From: an uncultured Cyclobacteriaceae bacterium | GTDB lineage: Bacteria > Bacteroidota > Bacteroidia > Cytophagales > Cyclobacteriaceae | Assembly (NCBI GenBank): GCA_947492745.1 | Contig: CANLOE010000006.1 | Coordinates: 1 to 64,000, forward strand | Length of the DNA stretch: 64,000 nucleotides | Direction of reading: 5' to 3' | Shown: piece by piece, positions 28,817 to 37,095 of the stretch | How the letters are laid out: every line of letters starts with the position of its first letter | Position numbering within the stretch: the first letter of the stretch is position 1 | Position numbers and translations under genes: made by a program | The notes under the pieces: generated by a model | Told to the model about the DNA's origin: nothing | Database searches by the model: none | What the model saw: only the letters and a program-made list of their open reading frames with translations

Positions 28817-29554
28817 ATGATATCAAAAGCCAAGCTCCATCGGAAAATACGAAAAGCACATCGCTATCTAGGCTTGTTTTTAGGCATTCAATTTTTGGCA
28901 TGGACCCTTGGTGGGCTTTATTTCAGTTGGACCGATATCCATTCGGTCAGGGGAGATACTATCCGTAAGGAACCTGTCGCTTTGGACCTGTCAAAGGCCA
29001 TTATTTCTCCAAAAGCAGTACTGGAGCACTGGGGAAAGGAGAACTTAACCGTAGAGCGAATGCAGCTGATAGATATACTGGGAGAACCCTATTTCCAGGT
29101 ATGGGGGAGGTCAGAATCCGATACAGAAGAGATGCACATCCGGCTTGTTCATGCCACCAGTGGTGATTTGAAGTCACCATTGTCAAAAGATGAAGCTGTC
29201 GCTTTGGCCAAGAGCAAGATAAAATATACGGCAGTAGTGGAAGCAGTCGATTACCTGACAGAGACCCATGCGCATCATGAATATAGGAGCAGGGCATTGC
29301 CTGCCTATGCCATCCGTTTTGGTCCTCCGGTGAATACGACCGCATACGTAGCCACGGAACTGGGTACGGTAGAGCGGCTTCGAAACGACCAATGGCGGGT
29401 TTTTGATTTTTTATGGATGTTGCATACTATGGATTATCAAGGGCGCGATGATTTCAATAATTTGTTGCTTCGTCTTTTCTCTATTCTAGGTCTTATCACC
29501 ATAAGCTCAGGGTTTTTGCTGTTTTTTGTCAGTAGGAAAAAGAATGTCAAATGA
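28817..29554 (+). CDS. PepSY-domain membrane protein
   Basis: A 245-residue protein with a transmembrane helix at each end (about 17-38, YLGLFLGIQFLAWTLGGLYF; about 222-240, ILGLITISSGFLLFFV). Between them is a periplasmic region with two PepSY-like segments (SKAIISPKAVLEHWGKENLT; LSKDEAVALAKSKIKYTAVV). Histidines in the helices (KAHRYLG, MLHTMDYQGRD) are of the type that hold heme or act in electron transfer in PepSY-TM reductases. Such proteins often accompany metal-uptake systems and may reduce metal chelates at the membrane. It leads a plus-strand group with the next small Cys protein 53 nt downstream and the MbnP/MbnH genes beyond a repeat block. Confidence 0.8.
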   Translation: MISKAKLHRKIRKAHRYLGLFLGIQFLAWTLGGLYFSWTDIHSVRGDTIRKEPVALDLSKAIISPKAVLEHWGKENLTVERMQLIDILGEPYFQVWGRSESDTEEMHIRLVHATSGDLKSPLSKDEAVALAKSKIKYTAVVEAVDYLTETHAHHEYRSRALPAYAIRFGPPVNTTAYVATELGTVERLRNDQWRVFDFLWMLHTMDYQGRDDFNNLLLRLFSILGLITISSGFLLFFVSRKKNVK

Positions 29555-29607
29555 TATTATCGTGCTTTTATTTGAAAAAAGTGATGATTGTATACTACAT
29601 TTGAACT

Positions 29608-30006
29608 ATGAAGGGTCTAGGTATAACATCTATTTATGTTATTATCTTCAGTATTGTTATCAATATACTGGCCTATCCGCTATTATTTTTGGACTTCAAC
29701 CTCCGTCAAGATTATATCCAAGAGTATCTGTGTATCAATAGGGAAGAGCCTATTACCGTTTGCGGAGGGCACTGTTACTTGGATGCGCAGCTGAAAAAGC
29801 AAAGCAGTGATCAAAAAAAAGAAAATAAGCTGAGCTTGAAGACTACGGTGCTTTTCTTTTACGTAAAAGTTACTCAATTATTGCCTTTCCGTGACGAAGA
29901 CAGCCTTATTGCTATAGGACCATTGTATAAATCCACGTTATACAATGACGCTATTGTCTCCGGAATTTTCCGTCCACCTAGAACGAGCTTTTTCCTCATA
30001 GGATAA
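29608..30006 (+). CDS. Small membrane protein with CxxxC motif, Bacteroidota metal-locus type
   Basis: A 132-residue protein: one N-terminal transmembrane helix (about 8-28), then a cysteine motif made of Cys42 (YLCINREEP) and Cys52/Cys56 (VCGGHCYLDAQL). The pattern C-x9-C-x3-C-Y-L is one I associate with small Bacteroidota proteins next to copper or iron genes; no biochemical role is known to me. It lies 53 nt after the PepSY gene, probably in the same transcript. The cysteines face the periplasm if the helix is a signal anchor, which would suit metal binding or redox work. Confidence 0.65.
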   Translation: MKGLGITSIYVIIFSIVINILAYPLLFLDFNLRQDYIQEYLCINREEPITVCGGHCYLDAQLKKQSSDQKKENKLSLKTTVLFFYVKVTQLLPFRDEDSLIAIGPLYKSTLYNDAIVSGIFRPPRTSFFLIG

Positions 30007-30424
30007 GAAGATCTACCAGGCAAGCCTTATAAGTAACAATAGACAGAACCTGATTCATCTTTAATCCCGTCCAGAGGACTTTATTGTCCATCAGTTATCC
30101 ACACGTTTGATTTTCAATCAATAGATACATCCTTTTTCGAGGATAGAAATTATCTATCCTTGGGATATTCATAGGGGTATTAGAAGTTCGGACACGGTTT
30201 GATGACATATCTTTTGGACGAGCTTCTCATACGATGATGTAAGAGAAGCGGTTATCTTATCCTTATCGATTCCCACAATACACGATAGCATAGCTATCTT
30301 AAGCCTGATCATGCCATAAAGAGTTTATAGCGGTATCTAAGCAGTATTTATTTGACCGTAGCCTTTGCTAGGTTAACTTCAATAGCGTCCGCTGATGTAT
30401 GACCATTTATACAAATTCGGGTTT
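30007..30424. other. Gene-free spacer after the PepSY pair
   Basis: No ORF with family features. Around 30355-30400 a worn stretch (TGACCGTAGCCTTTGCTAG) recalls the repeat core of families A and B. No clear terminator was seen for the PepSY pair. Confidence 0.4.
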
Positions 30425-30594
30425 AACCCAGAGTATGCATTAGTCCTTCTATTTAGTATTAAATAGCTGTAAATCAGTAAATTGGATGCGTTTTACCGGA
30501 TTCACTGTAGCAGTGCTGCGCTGAACCCGATAAAACGCTCTGATGTATTGCTTTTTAAACCCTCATAACTAAGCTCTGATGCATGATACGGGTT
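30425..30594 (+). repeat. Dispersed inverted-repeat family B, copy B4 (uninterrupted reference)
   Basis: From AACCCAGAGTATGCATTAG to CTCTGATGCATGATACGGG, with the core CACTGTAGCAGTGCTGCGC. Its GCTTTTTAAACCC stretch is the empty site for the IS630 insertion at 11785. Confidence 0.85.
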
Positions 30595-30595
30595 T

Positions 30596-30764
30596 AACCC
30601 AAATTGATCGATAGAAATCGTGATGAGCGTATCAATAGCAAAATATCGGCCATTTGTATTCGTTCGGCATAGCACCGCTATGGTGAATGAAGACCGGTGG
30701 GCAAAGCTTCCGGTACGAAGCTATTTATGCGCGGAATAGGTTCTCTATTGATTATTTTGGGTTT
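30596..30764 (+). repeat. Dispersed inverted-repeat family A, copy A4
   Basis: From AACCCAAATTGATCGATAG to CTATTGATTATTTTGGGTT, with the core GGCATAGCACCGCTATGGTG. It touches family B copy B4 at GGGTTTAACCC, the same junction as B5/A2. Confidence 0.88.
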
Positions 30765-30771
30765 AAATGCC

Positions 30772-30860
30772 GTGTATAATTGTGCAAATCGTTTTGCCAG
30801 CGAAGTTGAGGTGAAATGGGCCACAAGAAATACGACCTATAAAATGTAAGTTCGTACTAA
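30772..30860 (-). repeat. Family D fragment (D5)
   Basis: TTGCCAGCGAAGTTGAGGTG and TAAAATGTAAGTTCGTACTA line up, with many changes, with the complement of the left part of family D (TTGTCAACGCAGAGTGAAGC; GAAAGCTAAGTTTGTATAA). It ends about 80 nt before the MbnP gene. Confidence 0.5.
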
Positions 30861-30943
30861 CCCCATCGCAAAGTCCTAAGGCATGATTTGGATCAATTCT
30901 ATTATCAAAAACAGTTACCGAAAAAAATAACCAATAACAGAAC

Positions 30944-31810
30944 ATGAAGTACTTAAACTTATTAATGGTTGCGCTCACCATATCGTTTATCGCTTGTAAT
31001 GAGGAGGAGAACGACGTACCCATAGTAGCTACTGAGACGGGAAGTCTAAAAGTTCAGTTTGACCATCGGGTAGGAAAAGCAGAAATGAAACTATCCGAAG
31101 AAGGTAGTACCACATATGCTTATACAGATGCAAAAGGACAGCAGTTCAATTTGACCAGATTTGGTTATTATGTGAGCAAAATCAAGCTGGAAGGACCCAA
31201 TGGAGAACTGTACGAAGATGAGATGAAAGTAGGGGCCAGTGCAGAAGATGTGAAAGGCTACTATCATGTACTGGAAAGTGATGCTGCTTCACAATTCATT
31301 ACCCTCAAAGGTGTGCCTTCGGGCAAATATAATAAAGTGACCTTTACACTGGGAGTGGACGAAGACGGTATGAAGGATGGAGCAGTAGGAGGAGTGCTGG
31401 ACCCCGCCGAAGGAGCATGGTTCTGGAACTGGAATGCAGGCTATATCGGCTTTATCATGGAAGGGGCTTCGCCCGATTCACCCCAAGAGGAAGTAGATGG
31501 AGGTGGTTTTAAAATATACGCCAACTCATTTGCCATTCACGTAGGCGGATGGAAAGAAGTCGAGCCTTTAGAGGGACAGCCCAAAAAGTTTACCAACAAT
31601 GTAAAAGTACTTACCCTGGACTTTGATGCTGATATCACTGTATCCCCGAAACTGGGCCCCAAGGCCCATATTATAGTGGATGCACTTAAAATACTGGATC
31701 GAGGGGAAGTGGATTTCTCTACCACCTATGCAGTACATTCTCCTGTTTTGGGAAAGCCCATAGCAGAACAGCTGAGTGGAGCATTTATCTTGGATCATAC
31801 GCATCAGTAG
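30944..31810 (+). CDS. mbnP: MbnP-family copper-binding lipoprotein
   Basis: A 288-residue protein with lipoprotein signal (SFIAC, Cys18). The fold signature of MbnP is visible: TGSLKVQFDHRVG, RFGYYVSKIKL, KVTFTLGVDEDG, the Trp-rich segment GAWFWNWNAGYIGFIMEG, then HVGG and a long beta tail ending ILDHTHQ. In characterised MbnP proteins a tryptophan is oxidised to kynurenine by the partner MbnH, which creates a tight copper site; the clustered Trp residues here are candidates. It faces the periplasm or cell surface. Its stop is followed after a single base by the start of the MbnH gene. Confidence 0.88.
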   Translation: MKYLNLLMVALTISFIACNEEENDVPIVATETGSLKVQFDHRVGKAEMKLSEEGSTTYAYTDAKGQQFNLTRFGYYVSKIKLEGPNGELYEDEMKVGASAEDVKGYYHVLESDAASQFITLKGVPSGKYNKVTFTLGVDEDGMKDGAVGGVLDPAEGAWFWNWNAGYIGFIMEGASPDSPQEEVDGGGFKIYANSFAIHVGGWKEVEPLEGQPKKFTNNVKVLTLDFDADITVSPKLGPKAHIIVDALKILDRGEVDFSTTYAVHSPVLGKPIAEQLSGAFILDHTHQ

Positions 31811-31811
31811 T

Positions 31812-32873
31812 ATGCCGTACGGTTTGTCAAGAGCATGTCTGGCCATAGGCCTGGCATGCTCTTTAAGTAGTCTGGTCTTTGCCTGTACTTCAGAAAAAGA
31901 GGCCATCGCTCCCAGTAAGGCGCTTTTCGAATTTGCGAAACCGACCAATTTCCCAGAGCCGATCTATACCTTTGAGAGCAATCCCATCACCGAAGAGGGC
32001 TTTCGGCTAGGCAGGAAGCTCTTCTTCGACCCTATTCTTTCCAGTGATGGTAGTGTATCCTGTAATAACTGCCACATTCAATCGAATGCCTTTGCAGATG
32101 CACAGCAGCATCCGTTCAGCGTAGGGGTCGACAATCGAATAGGGAAGCGTAACGCACCACCACTGATGAACCTGGCCTTTATGAAGGAGTTTTTCTGGGA
32201 TGGAGGTGTTACACATCTTGATTTTGTCCCTATCAATGCCATTGAATCGGACGTAGAGATGAATGAGACTTTGGCTGAGGTCATTAAAAAACTCAATGCA
32301 CACCCCGAGTATCCGATGTTGTTCGAGGAAGTTTTTGGCAGTGAAGAGGTAACCTCACCTTTTATGTTACAAGCACTGTCTCAGTTCATGCTTATGCTGG
32401 TATCAGCAGATACGCGCTATGATCGATTTCAAAGAGGAGTGGGAGAGGAGTTGAGTACAGAGGAAAGTATAGGTTTACAGCTGTTCAAAGAAAAATGCGC
32501 CAACTGCCATCAGGGTGAGCTGTTTTCGGATTTCAGCTATAGAAACAATGGAATCGGCACAACGGATAAAGACCCAGGGCGCTCGGCCATCACTGATACG
32601 GAAAGTGATTTTGGTAAGTTCAGAGTCCCCAGTTTACGTAATGTAGCACTGACGGCACCTTACATGCACAATGCAAAGTTCGCCACTTTGGAAGAGGTGA
32701 TGGACCACTACGATCGCGGGGTGGTCGATTCTCCGACATTGGACCCGATACTGAAGAACGAAGGAATACTCGGTATAAGCATTTCGGAAGATGAGAAGAA
32801 ATCCATTATTGCTTTCTTACGTACTTTGACCGATCATGCCTTTAGATTGGATAGTCGATTTCAGAACCCCTAG
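31812..32873 (+). CDS. mbnH: MbnH-like di-heme cytochrome c peroxidase family lipoprotein
   Basis: About 353 residues from the ATG at 31812, one base after the MbnP stop; an in-frame ATG 36 nt earlier would overlap mbnP. The lipobox LVFAC (Cys25) suggests a membrane-attached periplasmic protein. Two c-type heme motifs are present, CNNCH (Cys84-Cys87-His88) and CANCH (Cys229-Cys232-His233), with the bacterial cytochrome c peroxidase frame LGRKLFFDPILSSDGSVSC, FRVPSLRNVALTAPYMHNA and EEVMDHYDRG. MbnH proteins form a high-valent di-heme state that converts a MbnP tryptophan to kynurenine. Adjacency makes this role likely rather than peroxide removal. Confidence 0.88.
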   Translation: MPYGLSRACLAIGLACSLSSLVFACTSEKEAIAPSKALFEFAKPTNFPEPIYTFESNPITEEGFRLGRKLFFDPILSSDGSVSCNNCHIQSNAFADAQQHPFSVGVDNRIGKRNAPPLMNLAFMKEFFWDGGVTHLDFVPINAIESDVEMNETLAEVIKKLNAHPEYPMLFEEVFGSEEVTSPFMLQALSQFMLMLVSADTRYDRFQRGVGEELSTEESIGLQLFKEKCANCHQGELFSDFSYRNNGIGTTDKDPGRSAITDTESDFGKFRVPSLRNVALTAPYMHNAKFATLEEVMDHYDRGVVDSPTLDPILKNEGILGISISEDEKKSIIAFLRTLTDHAFRLDSRFQNP

Positions 32874-33046
32874 ATTTCGGCGATGTTTTAGGTCTCCGTT
32901 AAAAAACATGATGGCAAGTTGTTGGAATTCAAAACAGTCTCTTGAAAAATGGGGCAAAAACGGAGGCTTTGGCTGGGGATGTAAAGTAAAGTTCCCCACT
33001 GACGAAAACACTTATTAAGTAAAGTAAAAAACTTAAAGTAATGATC

Positions 33047-34000
33047 ATGAAGAAAATCAGTATTATGCTACTCTTGAGTATGCTCGGTACTTTGAATGCT
33101 TACGCCTGCGATGTCTGTGGATGCCGTTTGGGAGGCTATTACTTTGGCCTCGTGCCTAAGCAACAGAGCCATTTTATAGGTTTGCGCTACAGCTATGCCA
33201 AATTCGACGCGAAACTGAACTACAATAGTGATTACCTGGAGGAGGAGTCCTCTCAGGATACCTATAGCCGTGTTGATATTATGGGGAGATACCATATCAA
33301 TGATCAGTGGCAAGTTGATATCAGTCTACCTTATTTGTATAATAATATGCAGGGCTCTCATCAAAATGTGAATTCCAGAGGTGTGGGAGATCCCAGTATC
33401 CTCCTACAATACCAACTTTTCAATACGGGCGATAAGGTTCTCCGGCCTTGGAAGCATGCCCTGCTTTTTGGTGCCGGGGTAAAACTGCCCTTGGGTAATT
33501 TTGAAAAACTCGATAAAGGAGAATTGATCAATAGGAATTTTCAGCTGGGAACGGGAAGTACCGACTTTATTATCACAGGAAATTATACATTGCGAAAGGA
33601 TAAAATAGGATTAACCACCGAAGTGGCTTACAAAATCAATACGGAAAATAAGAACGGCTATAGATTTGGTAATCAGTTTAACAGCAGTGTTCAGCTGTTC
33701 TACTGGTTGGACACTGACATAGTAGCGATACTTCCCTATGCGGGGGCATATCTGGAATACTCCGACTATCATCAAGAGGGAATACTCCGACAGGTAAATA
33801 CTGGCGGTAAAGCGATATTTGGGTCATTGGGTACTCAACTGTTTTATAGGAATTGGACGCTGAATGCGTTGTATCAAAGCCCCTTGTATCAAGAGTTCAA
33901 CGCAGATGATTTTGCAACTATTTCTTCTCGGTCAAGATTTTCTATAGGATTGATAATGAATTTTATGCCTAAAAAGATGATTTTACTTAACGAGAAATGA
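33047..34000 (+). CDS. Outer-membrane beta-barrel-like protein with N-terminal CDVCGC motif
   Basis: About 317 residues. A signal peptide ends AYA (residue 20), so the predicted mature protein begins Cys21-Asp-Val-Cys24-Gly-Cys26, a cluster suited to binding copper or another soft metal. The rest alternates short beta strands with aromatic belts (RYSYAKFDAKLNYNSDY; VDISLPYLYNNM; LFGAGVKLPLGNF) and ends in a Phe-rich strand (FSIGLIMNFMP), like a 10-14 stranded outer-membrane barrel of the transporter type. It follows mbnH by about 170 nt on the same strand. Members of this kind commonly accompany MbnP/MbnH in Bacteroidota, so a role in copper export or sensing at the surface is plausible but unproven. 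Confidence 0.75.
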   Translation: MKKISIMLLLSMLGTLNAYACDVCGCRLGGYYFGLVPKQQSHFIGLRYSYAKFDAKLNYNSDYLEEESSQDTYSRVDIMGRYHINDQWQVDISLPYLYNNMQGSHQNVNSRGVGDPSILLQYQLFNTGDKVLRPWKHALLFGAGVKLPLGNFEKLDKGELINRNFQLGTGSTDFIITGNYTLRKDKIGLTTEVAYKINTENKNGYRFGNQFNSSVQLFYWLDTDIVAILPYAGAYLEYSDYHQEGILRQVNTGGKAIFGSLGTQLFYRNWTLNALYQSPLYQEFNADDFATISSRSRFSIGLIMNFMPKKMILLNEK

Positions 34001-34719
34001 TACAGGCACTGTCTATGCTTTCAGGGTATTGATATGGTGTGTTTTCAAAAAATACAGCTAGGAAATATGCTGAAGGGACTGAGAGACTTCTGCTATTATG
34101 GGGTAATTGTGCCTGGGCCATCATTGCTTATTTTTAAGAAGTTGTGGCCCAGGACTTTATGTACCCTAAACAAATCAGTTTTGCAATCAGTGAAGTATTT
34201 TAGGGGTGATTCTTTGAGATATATAGAGTATAATAGGATTTGCATTACAAACATCATAAAATACCTCTAAGACAAACGTAAATCTATACTATCAGTTGCC
34301 TTTTTGTTTGTGAATTTTGATAAAAAAACGATGAGCGGACAATAATGTGGGTTTAAGTGTCTATTTGGTGGTTTGATTGCTTTTTTTTGTTTGTAAAATT
34401 GTTTGGCTCTTCATTTGCCCAACCATTCATCAAGAGAACAGGTTTTCACTGATTGGGGTGGAAATGGTTATTGACTTATGGGGTTTGAAATTCAAGAATC
34501 AATCGGGGTCTTTTTTGAGAAAATAATCCTCATAAATTCAATGGATTAGTGCTGACCTGATGCGCTATATGTGAAGATTTGGATTTTTGGTACCGGGAAT
34601 TTTGGCTTTTGTACCCTGATGAAGGCTTTTGTAGGGCATTGATTTTCAAAGGGCGTGTGGAATTTGCACGAATAGTATCCATCTCAATCTATTGCCTTCT
34701 TGATCATGTTCATTGTTCT
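34001..34719. other. Gene-free spacer with a GC-rich hairpin
   Basis: A perfect 9 bp stem, CCTGGGCCA (34112-34120) / TGGCCCAGG (34145-34153), with a 24 nt loop lies about 110 nt after the barrel gene. It may end or stabilise that transcript, though no T tract follows. The 78-codon frame around 34034-34270 lacks any recognisable feature. Confidence 0.4.
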
Positions 34720-34880
34720 ACATAATCTTTTGGTGCATTATTTCGATAAAGTTTCCACAGATAGTGCTGCTATCTTCGTCAAAGACGCTCACGCGGCCGG
34801 CCCCTTCACTGGCTAAATCCTCAGGACATTTTCTTAACGCTCGGTCCTGCTTAGAGTAAGCGATTGAAAATCCCCTAAGA
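34720..34880 (+). repeat. Dispersed repeat family C, copy C3
   Basis: TTTCGATAAAGTTTCC, GTCAAAGACGCTCACGCGGC and CTTAACGCTCGGTCCTGC line up with copy C1 (8481-8699). The terminal inverted repeats are worn. Confidence 0.6.
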
Positions 34881-35024
34881 GATGTCGTAGTTGAAACGCC
34901 GGATTCATACTATCTTAATCTGGATGTCAGATATTGCATAAGGCTTTTCAATATCGATTGTATGGATACTGTTCTAAGGTTTGCCCGCACAGTGTGATTC
35001 GTTATGAATTTAAGTAGATGAGGC

Positions 35025-36224
35025 CTATTCTTTAACCACGATAATGGAGTTGGCCTCGGATACAACCTTTCCCTTAGTGAGGTTATGCACGACACCATTT
35101 TTCATATATACCGATATGGATTTCCCTCCCTTGCCACTTCTTGTACCACAGATATACACATCACCATCCTTTACCGCTACGGAGGTAGCTTCTATTCCTA
35201 ACTCGGTCATGACCTCATTTTTGATGTAATTATACTTGAACCGGAAGCCCGTCTCCGTTTTCAAGGTTTCTCGAACGATCATATGAATGTCTCCGCTATC
35301 GACAGCCATAGAGATGACCTGCGCGTCGTTTTTGGAAATACTGATAGCGGTACCATTTTTCCATAGTTTGGCCACCCTATTGCCCGCAGTCCTTTGTGCT
35401 TCCTCGTATCCCGCTACATATATATCACCATTGTTCACTGCTATTGACTTTGCTTCAGCTTCTCTATTTCCATCTGTAAGGTGGGTAGCTTTTCCGTTTT
35501 TCCAATATTTGGCCACGAAATTGCCATTACAAGAGTCCATTGTATTACAGGATTCTTTGAATTCATACCCTGCGATATAGACATCATCACCATCGACTGT
35601 CATCGCGGTAGGTTGGCTAAGGTTTTTACCTTCGGTTATGCGGGTCAGGACTCCATTTTTCCAGTAAAGTATAGCAGGGTTCGATTCGTTATCACTGCTA
35701 AGTTCCATACCCAGAATGTGAACATCCTCACCATTGACGACTATGGATATGGCCTGCGTATCGTTGGTCCCATCGCTGAGCGGTATGGCTTTTCCATTTT
35801 TCCAGTACATGGCCATGATTTCCAATGTTGGCTTTGACCGGTCATATTGCCATCCCACGGTATGTACGTCTTTTCCCGATACAGCGATGGCCTTTACCTC
35901 ACTGTTACTTCGAACGGGGTGCTCCAGTACAACAGCTTTTCCATTCTTCCAATACTTGGGTACAATCATGCTGGGGCCGAAATTGAGTACTTTCTCTTCA
36001 CCTCCTGCAATATAGATAGTGATATCCTCCGCACTTGGAGTAGAGGATAGGCTATCTGTGGCCCTTTTGCCCCTTAGCGGTTTGCTAATGGGTTGAACTA
36101 TATGTTCATTCCGGATTTCCGGGTAGGTGTATTTGACCTCGGCGGGCAATATGGAGTCATTGTAGGCCTCGCTGTTATGGAAGATGGCGAAGGTCATCAC
36201 TGAAAGTAAAAGTAGGGTTTTCAT
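35025..36224 (-). CDS. Secreted propeller-like protein with YWKNGK repeats
   Basis: A 399-residue protein with a signal peptide (about 1-20, ending SEA). From about residue 60 to the end it is built of seven to eight units of about 45 residues. Each has the pattern YWKNGK-x-(I/L)T-(D/E)G, then AxSIAVxxGDVYVAGYE (KYWKNGKATHLTDG; AKLWKNGTAISISKN; VYMKNGVVHNLTKG). This is typical of a beta-propeller whose blades repeat in tandem. No enzyme residues stand out and there is no T9SS tail. Function unknown; similar repeat proteins are often surface or periplasmic binding scaffolds. It is single and not in an operon. Confidence 0.75.
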   Translation of the reverse strand: MKTLLLLSVMTFAIFHNSEAYNDSILPAEVKYTYPEIRNEHIVQPISKPLRGKRATDSLSSTPSAEDITIYIAGGEEKVLNFGPSMIVPKYWKNGKAVVLEHPVRSNSEVKAIAVSGKDVHTVGWQYDRSKPTLEIMAMYWKNGKAIPLSDGTNDTQAISIVVNGEDVHILGMELSSDNESNPAILYWKNGVLTRITEGKNLSQPTAMTVDGDDVYIAGYEFKESCNTMDSCNGNFVAKYWKNGKATHLTDGNREAEAKSIAVNNGDIYVAGYEEAQRTAGNRVAKLWKNGTAISISKNDAQVISMAVDSGDIHMIVRETLKTETGFRFKYNYIKNEVMTELGIEATSVAVKDGDVYICGTRSGKGGKSISVYMKNGVVHNLTKGKVVSEANSIIVVKE

Positions 36225-36521
36225 AATTCTATTTCTAAGGGTGTAATTCTTTGCCTATCATTGGATTGCACTACCGGGAATCCATTGTTGGCGATTTGAT
36301 ACTTAGACGGATGAAAATAAAAACACCCTACCTCCCTACCCGTATGAAGAATTTATTTTCCGCATATGATATTGCCGGTGTTTCCATCGTAGATGGAAAT
36401 TCAGCCCAGCTACCTTAGAACTTTGTAACGGTGGCTCAAATGGTCATAAATCTTGAGTTTTGTTGGGTTCAGAATAGCATCGAAACGGTCAAACCAGAAT
36501 TCAATGCCGTTTAATAAGTAG

Positions 36522-36923
36522 TTGATTTTTGTATTATCACTTATCCTATCACGTGTTTTCCGAATGTTCACTATGATAATAATCAGCTCTGAATCCACTC
36601 GTGAAATTGAAATGAATTCGGTCATAGGCTTTTTGACGGTAGATGGTGCCCCCCTAACATCGAAGAAGATACCTCCCTCTCTTATTATCAATAAAAATGA
36701 AAACCCCCGAAATAAAGAAACGTTGATGCTTCATGAATTAGGACATATACTTGGCTTTGCCCATACTACTACTAAAGCAGGAACAGGAGGTACACGTATC
36801 AAAGGTACACCAGGCGATGATGCAAAATCTATAATGGTTCCAGTGATCAAAGCACATGTGAAACCGAAATTTAGTAGAAGCGATTTAAAAGCCATTGAAA
36901 TAGTATATAGTGGGTGCCGATAG
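36522..36923 (+). pseudogene. Fragment of a matrixin-like zinc metalloprotease
   Basis: About 133 codons from a TTG, preceded immediately by a stop. The C-terminal half is convincing: the zinc-binding motif HELGHILGFAHTT (HExxHxxGxxH) and, 30-odd residues later, SIMVPV, where Met is the Met-turn of metzincins, then FSRSDLKAIEIVYSGC. This layout resembles HEIGH-type bacterial metzincins. No signal peptide or complete N-terminal beta-sheet is present, and no in-frame ATG lies at the expected place, so the gene looks 5'-truncated. The active-site half could still fold, and a start at one of the internal ATGs (36564, 36573) is possible. Confidence 0.6.
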
Positions 36924-37095
36924 GTTACCAAAACTAAAAGATTGTTTGAAACTTAAGACTACTATGGTCTAAGGTTTTTAAAGAGATGGAAAGGGCATTA
37001 TCATGTTATATTATTAAAATCAGTGATATGATATGATAGTGCCGCTTTCTTATATTGCGGATGGTCGAAAGACAGCTAGCTACACTCCGAACTTA

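Noticed and set aside
36410-36691. 93-codon minus-strand frame opposite the metalloprotease fragment
   Set aside because: No motif, and the plus strand holds an unmistakable HExxHxxGxxH.
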